DNA of 64,000 nucleotides from Zymoseptoria tritici IPO323 (Eukaryota; Ascomycota; Dothideomycetes; Mycosphaerellales; Mycosphaerellaceae). Each line of letters begins with the position of its first letter. Positions within the stretch are counted from its first letter, which is position 1. The notes under the pieces are model-generated. The model searched no databases. It saw only the letters and a program-made list of their open reading frames with translations, and had not been told where the DNA came from. A program made the position numbers and the translations under genes. The stretch is from contig NC_018214.1 in the NCBI RefSeq assembly GCF_000219625.1, positions 2,666,001 through 2,730,000 of the forward strand, written 5' to 3'. Below, piece after piece: positions 11,715 to 22,350 of this stretch.

Positions 11715-12537
11715 TTCGCTACGTTGGCTACGTAGCCTACGTAGCTAATCGTAGCCTACGGGATCTTCCGCTGCATAATTTGTCAGCCGCTAAACCCAAT
11801 CCGGTAGGAGCTAAACCTATTAGGGAAACCTCGGCGGAAAAAAATCTCGCTCTAGAAATAACTATTGCCTTATTAACAACATTGCCGAGGGTGCGGAGTT
11901 AGCTCCGCTAGGGCTAGAAGTTAAAGACTTCTCTCTAGCTATGTAGGGTTAGGGTTTAGGTAGAAATTTAGACATAATAACATTATTAATTTATTTATAA
12001 CTATAACATCTATAAACATTATTTTCGGTTTACTAGATAGCCCTAAGTAAGAGCATTATTCTAAATTAAAAATTAAACAAATCGGTTTAGAAACTATACC
12101 TCGAGCTATATAATCCTTTAATAACGAATTCGAATACTACTCCTTAGATTATAAGACGAGGAGGAAAAGATACAAATACTACCTCGTTTTTAATATACTA
12201 GAGACGGTTACTAATTAGAAGAAGATCGACTATCTCGCGTCTTACGAACTATACTAACAATACCTCGTACGACTACTACCTAGCGGTAGCGTAATACCGG
12301 CGCCTCTAACGCTATCGCTATCGAAGAATAATAGTACTATTAATAGCTATTTTAAGCATCGTACGCCTAAGGAGTAGCGTAATCTAGTATAGAGCTATAC
12401 TCTATTCGCTTCTAGCTATACCTTCTTAATAGTAGACGCGATAGCGTATCTATAGTTTACTAATTTTATTAGGTTGTTCGATAATAACTAGGTGTTTCCT
12501 AACCGCTATAAGATCGTAGACGAATACCTACCTATCG
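11715..12537 (+). pseudogene. hAT transposase relic, 5' segment
   Basis: The segment contains the hAT left end, with CTACGTAGCCTACGTAG modules near 11728-11750, then the N-terminal coding region. One plus-strand frame from about 12127 to 12537 reads as protein with stops at Trp/Gln positions, for example PSGSVIPAPLTLSLSKNN, then YFKHRTPKE, then YKIVDEYLPIV. The gypsy insertion interrupts it exactly at TATCG (12533-12537). Confidence 0.65.
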
Positions 12538-12812
12538 TGTAAGGGTCTGAACCGAAGTTGCGCACAAAGGTCCAGATCCGAATGTATGAAATTCTAAAGC
12601 TACCGAAAGAAGATCTATCTAGAACAACGGAACGTCGAGTATAAGCTATGTGTACGCGTAGCGTCGCTTAGCGCATACGTGGCCTTCTAGTCGGCCGAAA
12701 GGAAGCTTGTTCCCGATTCGGCCTAGTGGATTTCTAAACCGGCGTTCGTCCGTTGGGCGTTAGCCCTAGGCATCGGCACAGCCGATGCAGCCTTAGGCAC
12801 CAGCCTCTGACA
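12538..12812 (-). repeat. Gypsy 3' LTR (left copy)
   Basis: 275 bp; almost identical to 18572-18846. It is followed on the plus strand by the C-rich tract that forms the element's polypurine tract on the minus strand. Confidence 0.95.
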
Positions 12813-12860
12813 ATACCCCCCCCCCCCCCCCCCCCCCCCCACCCCATCCCCACCCCCAAT
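12813..12860 (-). other. Gypsy polypurine tract with a 25-nt G run
   Basis: Plus-strand C runs uninterrupted from 12816 to 12840, followed by A CCCC A T CCCC A CCCCC. Read on the minus (element sense) strand this is GGGGGTGGGGATGGGGT followed by 25 G, just upstream of the 3' LTR, where plus-strand priming would start. It meets the sequence rule for a G-quadruplex. Confidence 0.8.
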
Positions 12861-12999
12861 CGCCAAACCGGTGTGACTATTGAATCCGCCTCAAAATTCC
12901 ACCCTATTCCTAGAAATCCAGCTCCGTTACCTCCCAACCTGCTAATCTTATGCTCTGCAGCTTATGAAAAGCCGGAGGTAAAGGGTCTATTCTACTTAG

Positions 13000-15900
13000 C
13001 TATTTAACCTCCGGGAAATTGTTAGGTATATATTTTTCAGGAATCTGTATGTGCTTAGATTTACACGTTCTTAAGACGCCTTATGTAACCTACTAGTCGA
13101 CACGTCTAGGCCGATAACGAAGCGGCTAACAGACATAGTAGCCTAACGGCTGGCTATTTAGGGTACGCATAGAAGCAGTTCGGCTAACCCTATGTCGCAA
13201 GTAGGGTTATGCTCTATATGTTACTATATACGCTATTACGTTATGTAGGTCCTCTATTCTATAATGCTCCTCTTAAACTTATAGGTTTTACCCGATCGGG
13301 AAGTCGCAGACTTCTAAGTGCTTCGTTGCATAGTCGATATAGTTTACTACAAGTTTAAGAGGGGGAAGACTTAAATCTTTTACGAGATCCTTATCTTTTG
13401 TCGAAGGAAGAGGGTCGAGTCTACCGAGCGCGGTGTCGTAGTTTTATATCGTACGATAGATAAATAGGTATCTAGTAGTCGTATCTAGTATCCGGTAAAG
13501 GTAAGGGCCCGTAACAAAGAACCGGACCAAGGAGTCTAACGTCGCGCAGTTTAAGGTCATGTAGGACCGTCTGCTGTATTCGCGTCGCCGTAGAGCGTCT
13601 CGAAACGCTCGAGAGCTACTGTATCCTCAAACTCGCGCAAAGGTTCCTAAGTAGGTCGGTCGTAACCTACCTACTTAACAAGAGCCTCCCGGCGATAGCC
13701 GCGGCCGACGCGCCTTGTACGATAGCGTAGAAGAGCCTCTATACTATATTCTTCGTCTCCCGTATTGTTAAGAATCGCGGCAGGCTGCGAATCCGTAACA
13801 ACCTAGGACGGAAGCGTATCGTTATATACTAATCGTAAGAGCGACGTATAAAACCTCGGATAAATACTACGAGGAACATTAAGCTCGACGAAGTAGGGCA
13901 TACTCTCGAAAGTACGGACAACTGTATACTTCGCGTAAATCTAGTCGAGCTTCTTTGTAGGCTAGTCCGTCTTAATATTCCGAAGTAAGAGCCAGACCTT
14001 ATCCCCGACCTTGTACTTAGTAGCGACGTTCCGGGACCGGTTCGTATAGTACTCCTACTACTACTAGGCTACGGCTATTGCTAAAGCGGCGAACTCGCGA
14101 GCCTGTTGTAGCTTAGTAACGATATACGTACCTTCCTCGCGAGGGTTCCGAAGCGACTCGACAGTGTCGGAAATAGTCTCGATCGTACGTAGGTAGTACC
14201 TGTATATAAGGAAGAAGGGAGAGACCTGCGTTGTAGAGGGTACGCGCGAATCTAAGGCGATCTGTGCGAGCGAGAGCCACTTGCCCTAATCGCCTTAATT
14301 ATAGCTAATAAATGCCTACAAGTAGGTCTCGACTTCCTAGTTTCGTCGTTTAGTAGAACTGTCGGTCTCCGGGTAGTACGCGGTAGATAGTCGCCGAACG
14401 ATACCTAACTGCTTGTATACTTCTTTCTAGAGGGCGTTAACGAATTAAACACCTTAATCCGATGTAATACCGGTAGGTAGCTAGTATATGCCAACGTAGC
14501 GTTCGATAAGGAGCTCTACGACGCCCTTAGCGTCGAACTACCTAGGAGGGACTCGTAAGAGCATAGTACCTTTCCCGAGGCGATCCGTAACAATAAGGAG
14601 GGTAGTAGCGCCGTCCTCCTCGTTAGGCGCTAGGTCTGTAACAAAGTCTATCGATATCTCCGTCCAAATACGCTCCGGGATCGGTAAAGGACGTAATAGC
14701 CCGCGTCGCTTCTCTCTCTAGATAGTAGTCTACCTGTATATAGCATAGTTTCGTACGAACTTACGTACTTCGGCATTTATTCCCGGCTAGAAGAACTGTC
14801 GAGATAGAAAGTCGATAGTAGCATCGTATCCAGCATGTCTACCGAGGACCGAGTCGTGCGTCGTTTGGATAACTCTTATCGTTAGCGGTTCGAAGAGAGG
14901 TAGCCAGATCCGTTCTTTAAAGCGAAGTAGGCCGTCCTATATATCGCATTCCCCGATAGAGAGCTTAAGGTTAAGATCTATAGGGAACGCCTATTAACCT
15001 TATTCGACGGCCTCGAGTACGCGTAAGTAACTATTTCCGTACAGTAGCGAAAAAGCGTCTATCCAAAGCTACGATAACTCGGTATCGTCCGGGAAGGGAG
15101 AAGTAGGCATAGATAGCTCGGTAGGGAAGGACTTTAGGCTAGAGTCGAGTAAGATTCCCTCTCGACTACGTAGCCTATCGTCGGATTCGTCTCGCGGCAT
15201 GTCCTACTCCCGTCGAGATAACGCATCCGGGACGGTAGCTTGTTTTCTAGGGCGATAAACTAACAACATGCGGAAGGGCGCGAGGAACTCGCTCTATCAG
15301 ATTTAGCGTTCGTTAAGAGACTTCTTAATAAAGAAAGGCTCGAGGTTCTTGTAATCCGTAAGGACCTCGAATTCGTACTTTAGTCCGCGTAGTTCCGAAT
15401 TCTATTCCTTTAAACACTTAACGATAGCTAAGAGTTCTTTGTCGTAGATGTTGTAGTTAATCTCGGCGATAGCGTGTCGCTACGAGAAGAACGCTACCGG
15501 TCGCCAAGTCTATAGTGCTGTATCGAATTAATGTAGTACGCCGCCTGTCGCCTAGCCCGAAGAGTCGGGCTCGACTCGCGTCTTCTTATCTAGGTCGTAG
15601 CTCGCTAGGACAGGTCCGTAGATAAAAGCGTCCTTAATATCCTCGAAAGCCTTGTCCTGTTCGTCTCCCTAACGAAAGCCTATCGTCTTCTTCGTAAGAT
15701 CGGTAAGAGGGCGAACGAGATCGCTATACTTACGGATAAACATCCTATAGTAATTAGCGAACCCGAGGAACGAGCGGACTCCGCGAATAGTTAGGGGTCT
15801 ATCCTAGTCCCGGATAGCCTATACCTTCGCGGGGTCCATTCGTACGCCGATACCTACTTCGACGATATATCCTAGGTACTTCGTAGTACGAGTCTCGAAC

Positions 15901-18555
15901 TCGTACTTTAATATATCTAGGATAAGCTCGCTATCCTCGATACGTTGTAAAACCTATGTTACCTTCTCCCGGTAGTCGGCAAGGGTACCGGAAGAGAAGA
16001 TAAGGATGTCGTCGATATAGGCTGTACAAAAGTCGTCGAGTAAGTCGCGTAGGATCTAGTTTAGATACCGTTAGAAGGTAGCCGGCGCGCTAGTAAGACT
16101 AAAGGGGCAAACGTTCCACTCGAACAAGCCGTAGCGGGTACAGAAAGTAGTCTTCTATTCCTTGCCTTTAGCAATACGGATCCGATGAAATGCGGTAGAA
16201 ACGTCGAGCTTTATAAGCTACTTAGCTTTACTAAGAGACGTAAGCGTCTCTCGGATAAGCGGGAGGGGAAAACGGTCCTTTAAAGTAATAGCGTTTAGGC
16301 TACGGTAGTCGACATAGAAACGAAGGCCGCCGCCGGGTTTCTTAGCGAAAAGAACTGGCGTAGCGGCAGGGGACTTGCTATACCGAATATAGCCCTTCTT
16401 AAGGAGCGAGTATAGTTCCTTCCGGAGGACTAAAAGCTCGTCCCGGGTTATATTATAGAGAGGGCCCTAGGGAGGTTCGCTAGGTTTCCCGTTACTGTCG
16501 GTAGTAAGTAGGATCTCGTAGTTAAATCCAGGTCGATACGGCGGTAACTACTCTCCTTCCCGGATAAAGGCACGTATCCAGGGGCGGTAGTGTTCGGGAA
16601 GCTTCTCGACAATATCCTTACAAGTAAGGGCTTTCTTCGTATGTAATGCCTTCTCGATGTCTTCGAGGGAGGCGGCAAAGACAGTAATATCTCGTTTCCG
16701 AGATAACCGAGCGAGGTATCTAAAGGCAGCTCTACTAACGGCCTTAGCCTTCGTAGAACCTATCGGCCGCGTCTTGTAAGGTATTAAAAAACCGTTAAGA
16801 AGGAACTCGAGATAGTTCGTCGACTCGATAACTTATACACTCTCGTAAAAGAGATAGGGCCTTCCGAGAATAAGATCCTCTTATAGGTCGGGTACAGCGT
16901 AAGCAAACGCCGTAGACTTGTGCCCGCCGACATTAAGAGAGAACTTAGTAACAAAAGAGATTCCCTTCTTCTACGAGGGGGATCCTTACGCGCCGATAAC
17001 CTTTTGTCTCGGAATAGGAATCTACGGGAGCCGGAGTTTCTTAGCTAACCGTTCGTTTATTAGATAATACAATTAGCTACCGTTGTCGATAAGAGAGAAT
17101 CGAAGTACGTCGTCGTTAATAATAGCGGAAGCATAGAAAAGAGATCGTTCCATTTTTGTATCTCGAAAGATATTCTACTCTACTTCTGCTTGTATCTAAC
17201 TCTGCCTCTGCAGACGACTTGTCGTAGAGGCTACTCGTTTTCCGATACCGAGTCGTTATCTTCCTCTAGAAAGACTTCCCGTATCTCGCGCTCGGCCTTA
17301 CTAACCGTAGCTTATACAGCGTTTGGGTTTCAGGCGGCAAGATAGGTACAGTCGGCGATAAGGTGCCCTTTTATCCCGCAACGGAGACAAAGGCCTTGTT
17401 CCCTTCGAGCCTGTATTGTTTCTCTCGTAACCTACTTTGCTCTCTTCTTGTTGCTTAACTCGACTCGGTTAGATTAAGTCGGTTCCTAATCTATTTCGTC
17501 TTTCGATTCTCGCAGCAGGGTCGCCCGTAACCCTGTCGATAGTAGGGTCGCCTGTGACCCTGTCGATAGTAGGGTCGCCCGTAACCCTGTCGATAGTAGG
17601 GTCGCCCGGGGAGCAGAGGGTCTAGACATATTCGACCGAAAACGAAGGTTTGCGAGCGATCCGCCGATAGTAAGAAGGTTTCTTGTAAAGGTTAAGTACT
17701 TGTCCGGCGGGTTTAAGGCAAACGGGAGCAATGCCTTACGCATCTCTTTGTTAGGAGAGTTCTCGAGAAGGGTAATCCGAATACCTTCGAGCTTCGGGTC
17801 CGATTCTGTATCTAGCGAGAGGGTCTCAGCTATTCCCGCATTAGCAAGAACTACCTCGAATCGAGGTAGGTAGGTCGCGATAGGTTCGTTGTCGCCCTAT
17901 TATATCCTCGAGAGGGTTTATAGCGCTCGTCGTTGCTAGTTTATGTCGCCGTAGATACTATTTAGGTATTCGAGGAAATCGTTCGCGTTACCTTACCTAA
18001 GTCGGAGAGCGTTCTTAATAGTTGTTCTTACTATTCTCGCCGTACTCTCTTCGAGCCTACTTGTTAAGTAGAGGAATTAGTCGAAGTCCCTACCGATAGC
18101 TACTTTGTCGATAGCGAGCTTCGATAAGGTAGCAAGGTGCTAGTCTTCCTATTCTAATCTTTTGCCGCTAAAGGTCCGTAGCGTCGGGAGACGCTCTTTC
18201 GGGCGTCTCGGTATATAGTCGTCGTTCGTGTTTGTTATGTTCGTCGTATTTGTGTCCGTCGTTGTTGTTTCGATTGTTTCCGGGGCGAGTCTAGAGCTAC
18301 TCGCTTCCGGCGTCCGTTATACCGGTCGTTTTCCGGCTCGTTCAAGACGTATCTCGAGTTCGCGTTGTGCTACCTCGAGTTCGCGTCGTACTATCTCGAG
18401 TTCGCATTATACGAGCTCGTTAGCTTAATGTCGTTCGTTATATATAGCTTCGGTCTCTACGATAGCAGCGCGATATTCGTTTCGAATCCGCTCTATCTCT
18501 ATAGCGAGCTACGCCTAAAGTTCAGGCGGTATTTCCGTCGAGGGATCTATTCGAT
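13000..18555 (-). pseudogene. Gypsy gag-pol relic
   Basis: Minus-strand translation with many stops shows a gag CCHC knuckle near 17352-17396 (LCLRCGIKGHLIADC). The reverse transcriptase active site YIDDILI is at about 15999-16019. Integrase at about 14640-14860 reads FLSRQFF, then a stop where Trp is expected, then PGINAEVRKFVRN. Its zinc-finger cysteines now read Tyr (NYAIYR), and the catalytic-core Asp lies in ISIDFVTDLA. A triplicated short unit (gtagggtcgcc-ytgaccctgtcgata type) sits in gag near 17515-17605. Cys-to-Tyr and Trp-to-stop changes are those expected from G-to-A mutation. Confidence 0.85.
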
Positions 18556-18559
18556 AGCG

Positions 18560-18635
18560 AGCTTTAGAAAATGTAAGGGTCTGAACCGAAGTTACGTACA
18601 AAGGTCCAGATCCGAATGTATGAAATTCTAAAGCT
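18560..18635 (-). other. Gypsy self-priming inverted pair
   Basis: AGCTTTAGAA at 18560-18569, two bases inside the 5' LTR, is the exact inverse complement of TTCTAAAGCT at 18626-18635 inside that LTR. On the element RNA, a transcript starting at 18635 would begin AGCUUUAGAA and could fold onto UUCUAAAGCU at the primer-binding site. This is the Tf1 type of self-priming. No tRNA-complementary TGG site is present. Confidence 0.55.
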
Positions 18636-18846
18636 ACCGAAAGAAGATCTATCTAGAACAACGGAACGTCGAGTATAAGCTATATATGCGCGTAGCGTCG
18701 CTTAGCGCATACGTAGCCTTCTAGTCGGCCGAAAGGAAGCTTGTTCCCGATTCGGCCTAGTGGATTTCTGAACCGGCGTTCGTCCGTTAGGCGTTAGCCC
18801 CAGGCATCGGCACAGCCGATGCAGCCTTAGGCACCAGCCTCTGACA
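18572..18846 (-). repeat. Gypsy 5' LTR (right copy)
   Basis: 275 bp, followed by the target duplication TATCG at 18847-18851. Confidence 0.95.
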
Positions 18847-20130
18847 TATCGACTTCGATCGTACGCTCGAACGCGTCTCTAAAATTATCGACGGCTACGA
18901 ATACATTAACCTTACCGCGGATAAGAGCGACTCTAATAGCGGTAAACGGTACTATAACCTCTACGCTATAATACCTAAGGGCTAGGCGCTCTTCCTCGAG
19001 AATTACTATATAAAGGGTAAGGATTAAGACGCTACTACCCTTACCGAGCTACTCGTTTCGTAGGTAAAGAGATAGACGAAGGACAACCTTAAGAGATAGA
19101 ATAGCTTTATATCGGATACCTACGAGACTATAAGGAAGGTCTATAGACGCCTTCGCGCTAATCTATTAATATAATACGTCTTCTACGCGCTCTATAATAG
19201 CTATAGTATTTAGCTCGGCATTAAGGACTTCGTAACGGATTAGAAGTTACGTAAGGGCATCGCGGTTTACGTAACAACACTTAAGGAAGTTACCTTCCTT
19301 ATAGCGCTTCTTAAGCGCTCGAAGAAGACGATAGGCGTTCTACATAAGTACGCCGCTAATAATAAGACGTTTCTTCGAGCTATTACTATTATAGTTCTTA
19401 CGCGTTAGGGCTCTTACTTCGTAGCGGTAGACTTACTAGCCTCTAGTAGTAACACCCTCCGTAACGCGGCATTCGATAAGAAGCGACTATTTAGAAATAG
19501 TAATAGTTAGTTAGCTAAGGGCGGTAAGCGTACGCTAGTATTACTAAAGGATAGTAACTTCTAGCGGCGCCTTAAGGACCTTTATACGCTCCTTATAATT
19601 ATTAAGGACTTCTACCTTATAAGCGAGAGCGACCGTACGTACGTCGGCTAAGTTATTCCGCGCTAGCGTAATATAATAGCCGCTATTAAAGAGAGCGGCG
19701 TACCTTATACTAATAAGGTTACTTAGCGATTTAACGACCGCCTTACTATTTAAACTACTAACATTTACTAGGCCGCTTAGTCGCTCGACATCGCTAATCC
19801 GAGCGTCTTAAAGGATACCTTTACTATACGCGAGTAAGAGTAGATAGACCGCTTCTTCGACGACTATATACTAGCCGACCGCTTAACCGCCTTCCGTAAA
19901 TAATATACTACCTTTAGGCGGTAGTAAGGCATCTTTAGTAATACTAATAACTACCTTATCGCTCTACGCGATAATCTATTTACTTACTAGGACCGCGCGG
20001 GACACGACGTACTAGACCTCGCCGAGTTAGCTATTCGTTTATATAATATACTAGCTAATTTAGTGCCCTTAGAGCGCGCGTTCTTAGCGATAAACTACGT
20101 ATAAGATTACTACCGTATACGCCTCTCCGT
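18847..20130 (+). pseudogene. hAT transposase relic, central segment
   Basis: One plus-strand frame runs through the whole segment with stops only where Trp or Gln would fit. Recognisable pieces are IIDGYEYINLTADKSDSNSG, KTIGVLHKYAANNKTFLRAI and FDDYILADRLTAFRK. The end (ELAIRLYNILANLVPLERAF plus LAINYV) matches the conserved hAT C-terminal dimerisation region, in which Arg-Ala-Phe follows Glu. The segment ends at the LINE target site TACGCCTCTCCGT (20118-20130). Confidence 0.75.
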
Positions 20131-21397
20131 TTGTTTGTTTGTTTGTTTGTTCCATTTATGTCCTTTCGGAGTCCAAGACTATGTAGGACGGCTTTGCCAT
20201 AAAGGCAAAGCAGTAGATCTAGTTACAATTAGATTTTTCGGTATTCTTTGACCTTAGGGGAAACCCCGTGCCTAAGGCAGGACCTGCAAGCAGAATCTGC
20301 CGAAGGACTTCAAAACAGCGCAAGACAAAGGAAATTAAACGAGTGTCGTTGTCTGCAGCCGGGGCTGCAGAATTTTCGCGCCAAGCTTTTTGCAGAATTG
20401 TCGTTGTCTGCAGCCGGGGCTGCAGAATTTTCGCGCCAAGCTTTTTGCAGAATTTTCAGCGGATCCTTCCGCTTCGCACACACGCTGCGAATTCGAAAGA
20501 GATGCAGCGCAAGAAGCAGCTGTCCAACTCGCTGCCTTCTCTTGTCCTTAATATGCCTTTGTGGAACTATATGCCGCCTTCTAGCGTATATATTGTTTGT
20601 TTGTTTTGTTTGTTTGTTCCATTTACGTCCTGTAGGAGTCTATGACTATGTAGGACGGCTGTCTCGCGACAGCAGTCTATCTATGTACAATCGTTGTTCT
20701 CTCGTATCTCTTAACCTTAGGGAAAGACCCGTGCCTAGGATAGTAGCAAGCTAGTATCGAAGGACTTTAAAGAAAGACAAATAAGGAAAAGTAAAAGGAG
20801 TGTAGGCTAGACGGTCTCGTCTTCGCCTCTTGCTAGGTGCCAGGACCTAGAAGCAATCTTTGTATCCGAGAGAAAGGTAGTGAGGTGTTTCCGGAGTTCC
20901 TTATCTTCTACTATTTCTAGTAGAGACTGTGCTTGTCGTAGCGGTAGTGGCCTAAATACATCGTAGATAGGGCAGCTACATACGAGGTGTTCTGCTGTTT
21001 CTCGTCGTAGCTACGCAGGTTGATCGCAGAGTTGTAGATTCCACCGAGTTCTAGCTCTTTAAAGTGCATGTATGCTTCCTTCGAGGGCGACGAAGTCTCT
21101 AGAGAAGGGACATGCGATTTCGATTCGGATTTCGAGGAGGTGCGCGTATAGGGCAGAGTGGACTGCTTCTTTCTTCTTCTCGTTCTCGTTCGTAGCGTAG
21201 TAGGCTATTCGTTCGAATCGTGCTGTTGTTCTGTTGTAGCTCGTGTTTCGAGGCGGATTTCGAGAAGGATTTCGGGCGGATTCGAGAGGTTTTCGAGGAG
21301 GTTTCTTCCAGAGGTTTCTTCCAGACTGTCTTAGTTTCCCTTCTAAGGAAGGTACTTACGACGGCCACCGTGTGAAGGTGCAGTCTGTTCGGCCGTC
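20131..21397 (-). mobile_element. LINE (non-LTR) insertion, 5'-truncated, with two related 3' ends
   Basis: It is flanked by the 13-bp direct repeat TACGCCTCTCCGT (20118-20130 and 21398-21410), typical of target-primed insertion. The left end is a TTTG repeat, that is a CAAA tail on the minus strand. A second tail plus related 3' sequence begins near 20597, so two LINE 3' ends lie head to tail. Minus-strand translation near 20806-21060 gives a LINE C terminus with a CCHC-like finger (LCDQPA, then RRETAEHLVCSCPIYDVF) as in Tad-type elements. The reading frame is truncated and has at least one stop. Confidence 0.8.
20345..20454. repeat. Perfect tandem duplication of 55 bp within the LINE 3' region
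   Basis: Copies at 20345-20399 and 20400-20454 are identical. Each contains the palindrome CTGCAGCCGGGGCTGCAG. The identity suggests the duplication is recent or arose after RIP acted. Confidence 0.9.
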
Positions 21398-21410
21398 TAC
21401 GCCTCTCCGT

Positions 21411-22342
21411 CGATAAGCTCGAGATACTAATATTTATCTACTTTAATACTAAGGCCCTTAACCGCGTAATACCCCTTAGTAAGTAGGCTACCGAACGATA
21501 ACGTAAGAAGTACGAGATTTAATATAATAAGCTACTCGTAGCGAAGGTACGGCGAATAGCTAAACTCGAGTTTATTAAAGAGAAGGAGAAGAAGCTAGTA
21601 GAAGTAGGGCTATAACTACGATAGCTTAACTACGTCGACGACGAGACTCTTAATAAGCTCGTTAAGATAGCTATAGCCGGTATAGTCGATAAGGATAAGG
21701 AGGTAGATAAGGATAAAGGAATACCGCCGTAACAACTACTACTACTACTACCGCCGCCGCTCTTATAATAACAACTACTCGCGTAGCTAATGTCGAATCT
21801 ACCGCGCCGTCTACTACTACCTCCTTAAGCCTTACTATATAGTTAGCTATAGCTTATAACGTAGTAGAGCTAGTAGTAGCTTAATATAGCTAGTATATAG
21901 ATCTATAGTAGCAACTACTAGTATTAGACTCTTATAAACCCTTACTAGCTATACCCTTCTATCGAATATAATAACATACTCGGTAAACGTAGCTTTAACG
22001 ACTTCTAAGAGCAATACTATAGTAGTAAACAAGAGATAGAGCATATTAGCGGTAGATATAACTAAGAACGTAGGCGTAGATCTCTTACTCGCGTAAACGA
22101 CTCGCATAGAATAAGAAAACGCTATTGCCGTAATAAAACGGCTAGCTAATAAGAGCGCGAGAAACTCCTTTAGTTTTTAATATATATAGTAATATATAGT
22201 AATAATAGTGTTAGAGAAGGTTGTAAGCTAGCTCTTCGCTAACAGCTAAAACCCCGCCAAAATCAGTCCGTGCACGAAAGCCTTGGCATAGGAAACCTCT
22301 CGTTTCCTACGTAGGCTAAACGTAGCCTACGTAGGCTACGTA
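21411..22342 (+). pseudogene. hAT transposase relic, 3' segment and right terminus
   Basis: It continues the dimerisation domain directly after the LINE (TRLSVDKLEILIFIYFNTKA, then LNRVIPLSK), then a charged tail (EFIKEKEKKLVEVG). About 1.0 kb of degenerate sequence follows to the right end, where GCCTACGTAGGCTACGTA precedes GGGAACGA at 22343. Confidence 0.7.
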
Positions 22343-22350
22343 GGGAACGA
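22336..22350. repeat. Right copy of the direct repeat flanking the hAT stack
   Basis: CTACGTAGGGAACGA, identical to 5339-5353. Confidence 0.7.

Larger units (their letters stand above)
12538..18846 (-). mobile_element. Ty3/gypsy LTR retrotransposon, 6309 bp, RIP-affected
   Basis: Two 275-bp LTRs (12538-12812 and 18572-18846) start TGTAAGG and end CTCTGACA on the plus strand. The flanking 5-bp duplication TATCG (12533-12537 and 18847-18851) is perfect. The minus-strand order is gag zinc knuckle, reverse transcriptase, integrase, which is the gypsy order. The LTRs differ at about nine sites (roughly 3 percent), mostly transitions, so they are less diverged than the copia LTRs. It is inserted in the hAT transposase in opposite orientation. 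Confidence 0.95.
5354..22342 (+). mobile_element. hAT-family DNA transposon, degenerate, carrying three nested insertions
   Basis: Three stretches of one transposase, 11715-12537, 18847-20130 and 21411-22342, become contiguous when the copia, gypsy and LINE inserts and one copy of each target duplication are removed. About 3.0 kb remains, a normal hAT length. The 3' part encodes a typical hAT dimerisation segment (ELAIRLYNILANLVPLERAF, then INYV), which continues after the LINE as TRLSVDKLEILIFIYFNTKA. The flanks carry the 8-bp direct repeat GGGAACGA (5346-5353 and 22343-22350), as expected for hAT. Both ends hold CTACGTAG/GCCTACGTAG modules in inverted orientation. Many stops stand where Trp or Gln is expected, so it is inactive. 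The exact terminal base is uncertain because the ends are palindromic and mutated. Confidence 0.8.

Noticed and set aside
12753..13007. Pro-rich frame across the C run
   Set aside because: Created by the homopolymer of the gypsy polypurine tract and part of the LTR; not a gene.
17486..17743. Tandem-repeat frame LLSTGLRATLLSTG
   Set aside because: A repeated unit within the mutated gypsy gag region; no start or independent coding support.
20248..20754. Frames of 168 and 125 codons
   Set aside because: They run through the two LINE 3' ends and a 55-bp tandem repeat; not transposase or host coding sequence.
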